Assembly: GCA_031273445.1 (NCBI GenBank)
Contig: JAISRV010000178.1
Span: 1 to 17,328, forward strand
Length of the DNA: 17,328 nucleotides
DNA from: Candidatus Adiutrix sp.
Lineage (GTDB): Bacteria > Desulfobacterota > Desulfarculia > Adiutricales > Adiutricaceae
Direction of reading: 5' to 3'
The notes below the pieces were generated by a model that saw only the letters and a program-made list of their open reading frames with translations, ran no database searches and was not told the origin of the DNA. The position numbers and the translations under genes were made by a program. Position 1 is the stretch's first letter, and the number at the start of each line of letters is the position of its first letter. Below, in pieces: positions 7,684-14,526 of the stretch.

Positions 7684-10600
7684 TCAGCCGCGCGTCACGC
7701 CCGGGCCTGATATGACGCTCCGCCCGCCGGCGGCCGGGCTGACCTGTATTCTGACGCCGATGCGCTCCACCAGCGCCGGCACATGGGAAATGACGCCGAT
7801 GACCTTGCCGTCGTGGCGCAGAGCCGTCAGCGATTCCAGGGCCGTTTCCAGGGTCTCCTCGTCGAGAGCGCCGAAGCCCTCATCCAGAAACAGCGAATCG
7901 ACCGTTACGTTGCGGCCGTTCATGGCCGCCAGACCCAGGGCCAGGGCCAGACTGACGATGAAGCTTTCGCCGCCGGAGAGGTTTTTCGTCGAACGCGTCT
8001 CCCCGGCCTGATAATTGTCGATCACATTCAACTCTAGCGGCTGCTCCCGGTCGCGGATCAAAAGGTAACGGTCGCTCATTTCCCGCAAACGCCGGTTGGC
8101 CTGGCCGACCATCATTTCAAAGGTCAGCCCCTGGGCGAAGTTGCGGTATTTTTTGCCGTCGGCCGAGCCGATGAGCTGATGAAGCCTGTTCCAGCGCTCG
8201 CATTCCAGCTTGCGTTCTTCCCGCCGGAGGCCGGCGTCGCCGCGCTTTTCCAGGAGCCGCCCATGCTCCGCCAGCCGCAATCCGACGGCGCCCATATGCC
8301 TCTGCAATTCCGTTTGTTCCAGAGCCAGCCTGTCCCGGACCTCCCGCAGCGCTTCCGCCGTCTCTTCAGTAGTCCGCCGCGCGCGGGCCTCCGCCAGCCT
8401 GGCGGCGTTCTCAAGCCCGCCGGCTTTGAGGACGGCCGCCTCTTCCGCCAGAGCCTTATCCCTGGCGCTCAGCTCTTCCCTTTCGGCGGGCTCGATCAGG
8501 GCCTGACCAAATGACTCTTCGTCCGTAAAGCCGGCCTCGGCCAGCGCGGCCGCAAAAGTTTTATTTTGATCCGCCAACTCCGCGGTCAGACGGCCCAGCG
8601 CTTTTTGCCCTTCCGCCCGCCGGCGCTCCAGTTCGCCCAAAGCGGCCTCGGCCTTTAAATGTTCATCGCGCTTTTTTTTCACGGCCTCAGCCGCCTCTTT
8701 CGCCGCCGCCGTCAGACGTTTTTCCTCGGCCGGCGGTTCTTTGCCCGCGAACAGCCCCCGGCGCTCCCGCTCCAGATCGGCCAGCCGCCGCCGCAGTTCC
8801 TGAAGCTCCGCGCCGTAACGGCCCAGTTGCTCGCGATCTTTGACTAAAGCCGCCTCGCGCACGGCCGCCAGACTCTTAAGTTCCCCAAAACGTTCCGACA
8901 GCCCGTCCCGGCGCTTGAGGCGCGCCTGGCGCAAATCGCAGCGGCGGCCCAGGTCCGCCTCAACCCGGTCCAGGGCTTCTTCCTCCCAGTCGCCCGCCCC
9001 ATAGGCGGACAGCCGCGACCTGAGCTCCGCCAGCGCCTGGCCGAGGCGCCGCGACCATTCCAGGGCTTCCTTTTCATCGCGCTCATAGTGAAATTCAGCC
9101 TCGCTTTTGGCCAATGAAGCCGCCCGCAGGATATCCTCGGCCCCGGCCAGCCCGGCCTGGGCCTCCTCAAGCGCCCGGCGGGCCAGAGCGTCGGCTTTTT
9201 CCCACTCTTCCCCCTTGGCCAGAATAAGCCCCACCCGCTTCAGTTCGTCCGCCAACTCCCGCCGGACCCGGGCCGCGGCCAGGGGCCACTGGCTTTTATC
9301 GCCGGCGGCGGCGCCCAGCTTTTCAAATTTGCCGGTCAGGGCCTCGGCCAGCCCGGCCGCCCTGTTTCGGCGCGACTCCGCCTCCGCCGTCAGGCCGGCC
9401 ATATCGCGGGCGAGCGCCGCCTCTTTCACCTTCCAGTTGGTGATGTCCTCCCGCAGCGCTTTTAAACGCTCCCGGGCCGCCTGGCCTTCGGTTTCAAGTT
9501 GATCCGCTTCGGCTGCCGGCTCCGCCGAGCCGGCGTAAGGATGCTCCAGGGCGCCGCACAGGGGGCAGGGGCGGCCCTGAACCAGTTTGGCGCGATGCTC
9601 GGCCAGACTCATTCTCCGGCGCTGGAAGGCCAGGTCGTCCTCAAGGCGGGCGACATATTTCTCCAGGTCGGCCAGGTGTTCCGTCTCCCGGGCCAGACGC
9701 TCTCTGATTCCAGTCAGTTCCGTCGCCGATTCGGCGGCCTTCTTCCGGCCGGCCGCCTCGGCCGTCTCGGCCGCCGCCAGCTCCGCCATCTCCAGGACGG
9801 CCGCTTCGGCCAGGGCCGCCTTCTCCTTCAGAGCCGAAAATTCTTCCCGCCAGGCCTGAACCTCGCGCCCGGCGGCCGAAGCGGACCAGGCGCTCCGCCC
9901 GGCTTCCAGGGCCAGACGCATGGCCGCCGCCCGGTCTTTCAGTCCGGCGGCCTCCCCGCTTCTGAGGCTGTAGGCGGCGGCGGCCAGACGCCTGGCCTTT
10001 TCAGATGATTCCGCTTTGCGCCGGGCCTCTTCAAGGCCTCCGCGCAAATCGCGCAGGGCGGAAAAGCCGGCCCGCAGAACCGCAAGTTCCCGTATGAGCC
10101 GGTCGTCGGCTTCCGTCTCCTCCAGAAGGCGGGTCACGGCCGACAATTCAGCGGCCAGCGCCTCCGCCGCCCCGGCCTGGGCCTGTTTCTCCGCCTCCGC
10201 AACTTCCAGGGTTTTTTTCAATTCAGCTTCCGCGACGGCGGCGGCGCGCTCCAGGCCGGCGATCTCCCCGATCCGGCCCTCCAGGCCCCGCGCCGCTTCA
10301 AACAGCGGACGGGCGGCCTCCAGCGCAACCCGGCTTTCATCTTCAGCCGCCAGCGCGGCCTTGAAAGCCGCCTCCGCCGAGGCGGCCCGGCGGGCCAGAT
10401 CGGGGCGCTCCGCCTCCAGCCGCGAAAACTCGCCGCCAAGCCGTTCCCTCTCGCCGCGCGCCCGCGTCAGGCGTTCCCAGGGCACGGCCAGAGGCCGCGC
10501 CCGCGCGTCCCGCGCCAGCTTTTCCCGCGACGCGGCAAAGGCGGTCAAGCGGCCGCTCAAGTCAGCGGCCCGCGCTTCCAGGGCCAGGCCTTCTTTTTCC

Positions 10601-11364
10601 AGGGCCTCGATCCGCGCGCGCCAGTTAAGGGCGGCTTCCGCTTCATCGGCCAGACGCTTTCTTTCCGCCGACAGCTTCTCCAGTTCATCCGCTTCCAGAC
10701 GCAAACGCCTGGCTTCGTTTTCGTCCAGGGGCGTCAGAGCGGCCATTTCCTTTTCAACGGCGGCCAGATGTTCCTGCGCGGCGTTCCGGCGCTCATGGAC
10801 GAGGCGGGAAATACGGGTGTAGAGGCCGGAGCCGGTGATGCGTTCCAAAATGGGCGCGCGCTCATCGGGCTCGGCCCTTAGAAAAGCCGCGAAATCGCCC
10901 TGGGCCAGAAGCATGGACCGGGTGAAGCGATGGAAGTCCAGACCGGCCGCCTTTTCGACTTCCGCCGCGATCTGACGGGCGGAGGCCGTGATCAGGCGGG
11001 AACTTCCGGCCTCGGCTATTTCATGCTTGGGCGGCTGCAGCTCGCCGTCGGGCGCGCGTCTGGCCCGGCGCTGCGACCAGTGGCAGAGATAGCGCCCGAG
11101 GCCGGTTTCAAAGACCACCTCCGCGTGGCATTCGCCCGCGCCGCGCGACATGATGTCGTTGCCGCTTTTGTTGACCCTGGGTAAACGGGGCGTCCGGCCG
11201 TAGAGGGCCAGGCAGATGGCGTCAAGTATGGTCGTCTTGCCGGCGCCAGTCGGGCCGGTGATGGCGAAAAGCCCGCCGCCCAAAAAGGCGGGCGCGCTGA
11301 AATCTATCGACCAGCGCCCTTCCAGGGAATTTAGGTTAGATAAATTTACCTTTAAAATACGCAT
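7684..11364 (-). CDS. sbcC: Exonuclease SbcCD ATPase subunit SbcC
   Basis: SbcC is the Rad50-like SMC-family ATPase that pairs with SbcD to open hairpins and trim protein-blocked or broken DNA ends in the cytoplasm. The protein has 1226 residues, slightly longer than E. coli SbcC (about 1050). The N-terminal ATPase lobe has Walker A GPTGAGKTT (37-45) and the Q-loop at Q155 in LLAQGDF. Two long Ala/Glu/Arg-rich coiled coils flank a zinc hook, CPLC, with C600 and C603. The C-terminal lobe has the signature LSGGES (1129-1134), Walker B SLFLDEGFG (D1161, E1162), the D-loop ALD (1166-1168) and switch H1194. All catalytic motifs are intact. The start MRILKVNLSNLNSLEG is the family's usual N-terminus. 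It lies 138 nt downstream of sbcD, a wider gap than the overlap seen in many genomes. Confidence 0.96.
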   Translation of the reverse strand: MRILKVNLSNLNSLEGRWSIDFSAPAFLGGGLFAITGPTGAGKTTILDAICLALYGRTPRLPRVNKSGNDIMSRGAGECHAEVVFETGLGRYLCHWSQRRARRAPDGELQPPKHEIAEAGSSRLITASARQIAAEVEKAAGLDFHRFTRSMLLAQGDFAAFLRAEPDERAPILERITGSGLYTRISRLVHERRNAAQEHLAAVEKEMAALTPLDENEARRLRLEADELEKLSAERKRLADEAEAALNWRARIEALEKEGLALEARAADLSGRLTAFAASREKLARDARARPLAVPWERLTRARGERERLGGEFSRLEAERPDLARRAASAEAAFKAALAAEDESRVALEAARPLFEAARGLEGRIGEIAGLERAAAVAEAELKKTLEVAEAEKQAQAGAAEALAAELSAVTRLLEETEADDRLIRELAVLRAGFSALRDLRGGLEEARRKAESSEKARRLAAAAYSLRSGEAAGLKDRAAAMRLALEAGRSAWSASAAGREVQAWREEFSALKEKAALAEAAVLEMAELAAAETAEAAGRKKAAESATELTGIRERLARETEHLADLEKYVARLEDDLAFQRRRMSLAEHRAKLVQGRPCPLCGALEHPYAGSAEPAAEADQLETEGQAARERLKALREDITNWKVKEAALARDMAGLTAEAESRRNRAAGLAEALTGKFEKLGAAAGDKSQWPLAAARVRRELADELKRVGLILAKGEEWEKADALARRALEEAQAGLAGAEDILRAASLAKSEAEFHYERDEKEALEWSRRLGQALAELRSRLSAYGAGDWEEEALDRVEADLGRRCDLRQARLKRRDGLSERFGELKSLAAVREAALVKDREQLGRYGAELQELRRRLADLERERRGLFAGKEPPAEEKRLTAAAKEAAEAVKKKRDEHLKAEAALGELERRRAEGQKALGRLTAELADQNKTFAAALAEAGFTDEESFGQALIEPAEREELSARDKALAEEAAVLKAGGLENAARLAEARARRTTEETAEALREVRDRLALEQTELQRHMGAVGLRLAEHGRLLEKRGDAGLRREERKLECERWNRLHQLIGSADGKKYRNFAQGLTFEMMVGQANRRLREMSDRYLLIRDREQPLELNVIDNYQAGETRSTKNLSGGESFIVSLALALGLAAMNGRNVTVDSLFLDEGFGALDEETLETALESLTALRHDGKVIGVISHVPALVERIGVRIQVSPAAGGRSVISGPGVTRG

Positions 11365-11392
11365 CTCAGAGCCTTGTCGGGGCTGACCGCGG

Positions 11393-11420
11393 CCAGGCGA
11401 AAAATGTGATTTTTGCCTGG
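11393..11420. other. Intergenic hairpin between sbcD and sbcC
   Basis: CCAGGC, one unpaired G and AAAAA pair with TTTTTGCCTGG around a five-base TGTGA loop, giving an 11-bp stem with a single bulge. The G/C pairs are at the base and the A/T pairs are next to the loop, and no T run follows on either strand. It is therefore not a standard intrinsic terminator. It could stabilise or mark a processing point in the sbcD-sbcC transcript. Function unknown. Confidence 0.5.
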
Positions 11421-11460
11421 CGGGCGAGTTTATCGGCCTCTCAACCGGTCGCTTCGCTCC

Positions 11461-11490
11461 GTCGCCTCTCTCCGGGGGCGACTGCTTTTT
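11461..11490 (+). terminator. Possible intrinsic terminator on the plus strand (antisense to sbcDC)
   Basis: GTCGCC (11461-11466) pairs with GGCGAC (11477-11482) around a 10-base loop, and TGCTTTTT follows. Read on the plus strand this has terminator form, although the stem is short. Both flanking genes are on the minus strand, where the hairpin is not followed by T residues, so it would stop only antisense transcripts. It may be chance. Confidence 0.3.
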
Positions 11491-11502
11491 GAAAATATCC
11501 GC

Positions 11503-12840
11503 CTACACCTGAGAACTGCCGTCGGCCTGGCCGTCGCCTTCCAGCAGGTCGGAAACTATTTCCCGATAGGCCCCCAGGAGCTCCGGGCGGTCTTCTTCCG
11601 GAACCTCGTGGGCCTCAAGACAGCGGGCGAAAACATCCATATAATCCATTTCGTCCAGAGACTCCGGGGCGCCTTCCGCGCTGGAAAGCGCGCGGTCGGC
11701 CATGGTCTTGTTCCTGACGCGCAGAATTTCCAGCCCGGCGCCGGCCACGGCCTCATCCAGCCGGCCGCGCAGGTCGCCTATGATTTGCGGCCCCGTATAT
11801 TCTATCTCCAGCCAGGCTTTGGCCCCTTCGTCCTTAAGCCTCTGAAGCCGCGCGCCAATGGCCTCCCAGTCGCCCTTGACGCTTTCCAGGCGCTGGAATA
11901 CGGGCACGTCCACCAGTTCCGTCTCCAGGCCGGAGGGCGTCAGCTCCAGCAGACAGACGCTCTTGCCGCCCCCGGCTTCGCCGAAACCCATCGCCAGGGG
12001 GGCGCCGCTGTAACGGATCCTACGGTCGGAACCGACGGTCTGGGGCAGGTGCAGATGGCCAAGAGCCACATAATCGAACACGGGAGAAAAAATATCGGCC
12101 GGGACATGGGCCAGAGAGCCGACGCTCAAATCGCGCACGCCGTCTCCTTCCACCGTGCGGCCGCCGGCGGCGAACAGGTGGCCCATGGCCACAATGGGCA
12201 GATGAGGCGGAGTTTCCCCGCCGCCCGGCCGGGCCGGCGCCTCGGCCCGCATCCGCCGGGCCAGGCCGGCCGCCTGTTCATAATGACGGCGGATGCCTTC
12301 GGCCATTTTCTTTTCCTTGTCTTCCGCGCTCTCGCCCTCCCGCGCCTCCCTGACCTCGCGCTCGCGCGGGAAGGGCACGGCGCAGACGATCAGGCCGGGC
12401 CGGCCGTCGCCGCGCTTCAGCAGCATGACCTCATGGGGATCCTCAAGGCTGCCGACGACGTGTATATTCATGGTTTTCAGCAAAGCGCCGGGAGCGCTTA
12501 AAAAAGAAGGGGAGTCGTGGTTGCCGGCGATAATGACCACATGGGCGCAGGCAGGTATTTCCGAAGCCCGGCGCAGAAAATTGTAATACAGCTCCTGGGC
12601 GCGGCTGCCGGGCGAACCGGTGTCGAAGATGTCGCCGGAAATGAGCAAAACTTCGACCCGGCGTAGCGCCAGCGTCTCCGCCAGCCAGTCCAGAAAGGAA
12701 GCGAACTCGTCATGGCGTCTGCGGCCGCAGAGAGTGCGGCCCAGGTGCCAATCGGAAGTATGCAGAATCATCATGGGGGAGCCGTCCTGAGGCAAGGCGA
12801 TTTGTCCTTCCGCTTCATTATAGACCCGGCTATTGAACAT
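11503..12840 (-). CDS. sbcD: Exonuclease SbcCD nuclease subunit SbcD
   Basis: SbcD is the Mre11-like metallophosphoesterase with Mn-dependent 3'-5' dsDNA exonuclease and hairpin endonuclease activity, in complex with SbcC. Numbered from the start given (445 residues), the phosphoesterase motifs are ILHTSDWHLGR (25-35, metal ligands D30 and H32), ISGDIFD (67-73, D70), AGNHDS (105-110) and, further on, a GHLHLPQ motif. The C-terminal capping region continues to the end. Most homologues start directly at MxILHTSDWH, equivalent to ATG at 12774 or 12771. The ATG at 12840 was preferred because GGAGG lies seven bases before it, while the internal starts have only a weak signal. This adds 22-23 residues. 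The gene reads divergently from glgA across an AT-rich spacer and is followed by sbcC. Confidence 0.94.
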   Translation of the reverse strand: MFNSRVYNEAEGQIALPQDGSPMMILHTSDWHLGRTLCGRRRHDEFASFLDWLAETLALRRVEVLLISGDIFDTGSPGSRAQELYYNFLRRASEIPACAHVVIIAGNHDSPSFLSAPGALLKTMNIHVVGSLEDPHEVMLLKRGDGRPGLIVCAVPFPREREVREAREGESAEDKEKKMAEGIRRHYEQAAGLARRMRAEAPARPGGGETPPHLPIVAMGHLFAAGGRTVEGDGVRDLSVGSLAHVPADIFSPVFDYVALGHLHLPQTVGSDRRIRYSGAPLAMGFGEAGGGKSVCLLELTPSGLETELVDVPVFQRLESVKGDWEAIGARLQRLKDEGAKAWLEIEYTGPQIIGDLRGRLDEAVAGAGLEILRVRNKTMADRALSSAEGAPESLDEMDYMDVFARCLEAHEVPEEDRPELLGAYREIVSDLLEGDGQADGSSQV

Positions 12841-12847
12841 CGCAACG

Positions 12848-12852
12848 CCTCC
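12848..12852 (-). promoter_or_regulatory. Shine-Dalgarno (GGAGG) deciding the sbcD start
   Basis: On the minus strand GGAGG ends seven bases before the ATG whose last base is 12840. It is the best ribosome-binding site near the sbcD start and favours the longer N-terminus over the family-typical start at 12774 or 12771. Confidence 0.6.
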
Positions 12853-12863
12853 GCGGCAAAAGT

Positions 12864-12891
12864 ATTGTAATTTCTGGTTTTGACGAAATCA
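12864..12891 (-). promoter_or_regulatory. Weak candidate promoter for sbcDC
   Basis: On the minus strand TACAAT (12864-12869) matches five of six -10 bases (TATAAT). The sequence 16 bases upstream, TGATTT (12886-12891), is a poor -35. It is placed suitably ahead of the sbcD start at 12840, but the leader would be short (about 15-20 nt). It is the best candidate seen on this strand in the spacer. Confidence 0.3.
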
Positions 12892-12932
12892 CGCTTGATA
12901 TGTTTATTCGACGAGTCAGCAACACAAATGGC

Positions 12933-12953
12933 GCAAATTGCAAATTGCAAAAT
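12933..12953 (+). repeat. Short tandem repeat (7-bp unit, GCAAATT) upstream of the glgA promoter
   Basis: Two exact copies of GCAAATT (12933-12939 and 12940-12946) are followed by a near copy, GCAAAAT (12947-12953). The block ends three bases before the -35 box of the glgA promoter. This is a position from which an activator or an A-tract-type upstream element could act. No known operator was recognised. Confidence 0.55.
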
Positions 12954-12955
12954 AC

Positions 12956-12984
12956 TTGATATTTGCTTGTAAAGGCTATATTAT
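12956..12984 (+). promoter_or_regulatory. Predicted sigma-70 promoter of the glgA operon
   Basis: TTGATA (12956-12961) matches five of six -35 bases and TATTAT (12979-12984) matches five of six -10 bases, separated by the optimal 17 nt. Initiation would fall near 12991, giving a leader of roughly 58 nt. It sits in an AT-rich spacer and is the strongest promoter-like sequence in the window. Confidence 0.7.
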
Positions 12985-13048
12985 AAAAAAAGTGACACAA
13001 CAAATATAGTATTTTATAGTTAAACTAAATAAATTAAAGAGAGATGCT

Positions 13049-14509
13049 ATGGTTAAGAAAATGCATGTGCTCATAGCCGCGTCAGAGGTGCGGCCTCTGG
13101 CCCAAACCGGCGGACTGGCCGATGTGGCCGGAAGTCTGCCGCTGGCCCTGTCCCGACAAGGCCTGGCGGCTTCCATAATAATGCCGGCTTATCAGACGGT
13201 ACTTCAAAATCATGGCTCTGCTTTTGAGGAAACCGGGGTTGTTTTCGCCATTGACCAGGCCGGGGAGGAAGCGGCCGGGTCTTTGTTGCGCGGCGAATTG
13301 GCGCCGGGTCTGCCGGCCTATCTCATCCGTTGCGATCAATATTTCGACCGGCCGGGATTATACGGCTTTCAAGGCCTTGAACACGCCGACAATACGGAAC
13401 GTTTTTCTTTTTTCTGCAAAGCCGTCATAAAGGCGCTGCCGCATCTGGATGAGACGCCCGACATTCTTATGGCCAACGATTGGCAAACGGGGCTTTTGGC
13501 GCCCCTGTCGCGTCTGGCCGGCCTGGAACGTCCCAGGAACGTCTTCGTCATTCACAATCAGGGCTACCTGGGGCTGGTTCCTCCGGAAAAACGCGATTTT
13601 CTGGGTCTGCCGGACTCTTTTCACCGCCTGGACGGGGTGGAGTATTTCGGCCAGAGCAGCCTTCTGAAGGCCGGCATCGTCTACAGCCAGGCCCTGGTCA
13701 CCGTTTCGCCTTCCTACGCGAAAGAAGTGCAGACGCCCGAAGGCGGCCATGGCCTTGACGGCGCCATGCGGCACCACGCCGCAAAATTCGCCGGCATTCT
13801 GAACGGCGTGGACTACGACGTCTGGAACCCGGCCACGGACAGGCATATCGCCGCGACTTACAGTCCCGCCGATATGCGCGGCAAGGCCGAATGCAAAAAC
13901 GCCCTGTTGGCGGAATTCGGCTTCGATATCCGGGCCGCGGCGGCTAAACCACTGATGGGCATGGTCGGTCGCCTGACCGCGCAAAAAGGCTTCAGCCTGG
14001 CGGCTGAAGCGGCCGAGGACATCTTTCGCCTGGGCGTGAACCTGGTCGTCCTGGGGTCGGGCGAAGATTTTTATGAAGACATGGCCAGGGACCTGGCGGC
14101 CAGATATCCTGAGAACTGCAAAATTTTCATCGGCTACAACGACGCCCTGGCCCATCGGGTCGTGGCCGGCTCCGATTTGATCTTAATTCCTTCCATGTAT
14201 GAACCTTGCGGCCTGGTGCAGATGTATGCGCTGAAATATGGTTCGGTGCCGGTGGTGCGAGCCGTCGGGGGCTTGAACGACACCGTGCGCGATTTCGCCG
14301 GGGCCAACCCCAGCGGCTTATGGGACACCGGCTTCAAATTTTCTCAGTTCCAGGCCAAGGCCCTGATTCTGGCCGTGCGTCGGGCGGCGGAACTTTACAG
14401 CCGCCCCGAGGCCTTCGCCGCCATGATCGCAGCCGGCATGAATGAGGACTTTTCCTGGGACAACTCGGCCAGGGAATACATCCGGATATTTGAAAAAATG
14501 CTTTCATGA
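13049..14509 (+). CDS. glgA: Glycogen synthase (ADP-glucose:alpha-1,4-glucan transferase, GT5)
   Basis: GlgA transfers glucose from ADP-glucose to growing alpha-1,4-glucan chains in the cytoplasm. The 486-residue length is typical. The N-terminal domain starts MHVLIAASEVRPLA and contains QTGGLADVAGSLP (19-31), where most GlgA proteins have Lys in place of Q19 (KTGGL). MANDWQTGLL follows as expected for the acceptor side. The second Rossmann domain has GMVGRLTAQKGF, containing the conserved Arg and Lys of the donor phosphate site. YEPCGLVQMYALKYG contains E385, equivalent to E. coli E377, and VRAVGGLNDTV closes the fold. ATG 13049 has AAAGAGAG just upstream; M5 is the alternative, family-like start. 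A strong promoter precedes it. Its stop overlaps or closely precedes the start of a GH57 gene, and a response regulator follows. Confidence 0.95.
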   Translation: MVKKMHVLIAASEVRPLAQTGGLADVAGSLPLALSRQGLAASIIMPAYQTVLQNHGSAFEETGVVFAIDQAGEEAAGSLLRGELAPGLPAYLIRCDQYFDRPGLYGFQGLEHADNTERFSFFCKAVIKALPHLDETPDILMANDWQTGLLAPLSRLAGLERPRNVFVIHNQGYLGLVPPEKRDFLGLPDSFHRLDGVEYFGQSSLLKAGIVYSQALVTVSPSYAKEVQTPEGGHGLDGAMRHHAAKFAGILNGVDYDVWNPATDRHIAATYSPADMRGKAECKNALLAEFGFDIRAAAAKPLMGMVGRLTAQKGFSLAAEAAEDIFRLGVNLVVLGSGEDFYEDMARDLAARYPENCKIFIGYNDALAHRVVAGSDLILIPSMYEPCGLVQMYALKYGSVPVVRAVGGLNDTVRDFAGANPSGLWDTGFKFSQFQAKALILAVRRAAELYSRPEAFAAMIAAGMNEDFSWDNSAREYIRIFEKMLS

Positions 14510-14514
14510 TCCTC

Positions 14515-14520
14515 AAGGAG
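14515..14520 (+). promoter_or_regulatory. Shine-Dalgarno (AAGGAG) deciding the GH57 start
   Basis: AAGGAG lies six bases before TTG 14527, an in-frame start that gives the homologue-like N-terminus LSNRYLVIHGHFYQPPRE (first codon read as Met). The competing ATG at 14506 overlaps the glgA stop (ATGA) but has no good ribosome-binding site. Confidence 0.65.
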
Positions 14521-14526
14521 CATGCC

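Larger units (their letters stand above)
12841..13048. other. AT-rich divergent spacer between sbcD and glgA
   Basis: This 208-nt gene-free spacer is the longest in the window and much richer in A and T than the surrounding coding DNA, most markedly from about 12900. It holds the glgA promoter, a short tandem repeat just upstream of it, a weak candidate sbcD promoter, and an 11-nt palindrome TAGTTAAACTA (13017-13027) in the predicted glgA leader. No small gene was supported in it. Confidence 0.8.

Noticed and set aside
7636..7699. Candidate terminators between the converging helical-protein gene and sbcC (GACCCG/CGGGTC and CGTGACG/CGTCACG pairs)
   Set aside because: Loops are long and no T run follows on either strand; the second pair also overlaps the end of sbcC.
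10016..10822. 268-codon plus-strand frame opposite sbcC
   Set aside because: The Ser/Arg/Ala-rich translation is the mirror of the SbcC coiled coil and has no features of its own.
11430..11437. Minus-strand GCCGATAA, identical to the flagellar sigma-28 -10 element, ahead of sbcC
   Set aside because: No TAAA-type -35 is found at the required distance, and sbcC is not a flagellar gene; probably chance.
13017..13027. Palindrome TAGTTAAACTA in the glgA leader as a possible operator
   Set aside because: The half-sites are only five bases in an AT-rich stretch, so chance occurrence is likely, and no matching copy was seen elsewhere in the window.
12976..13176. 66-codon minus-strand frame spanning the glgA leader and start
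   Set aside because: It runs antisense to conserved GlgA sequence and through the promoter region; the hydrophobic end comes from AT-rich noncoding DNA.
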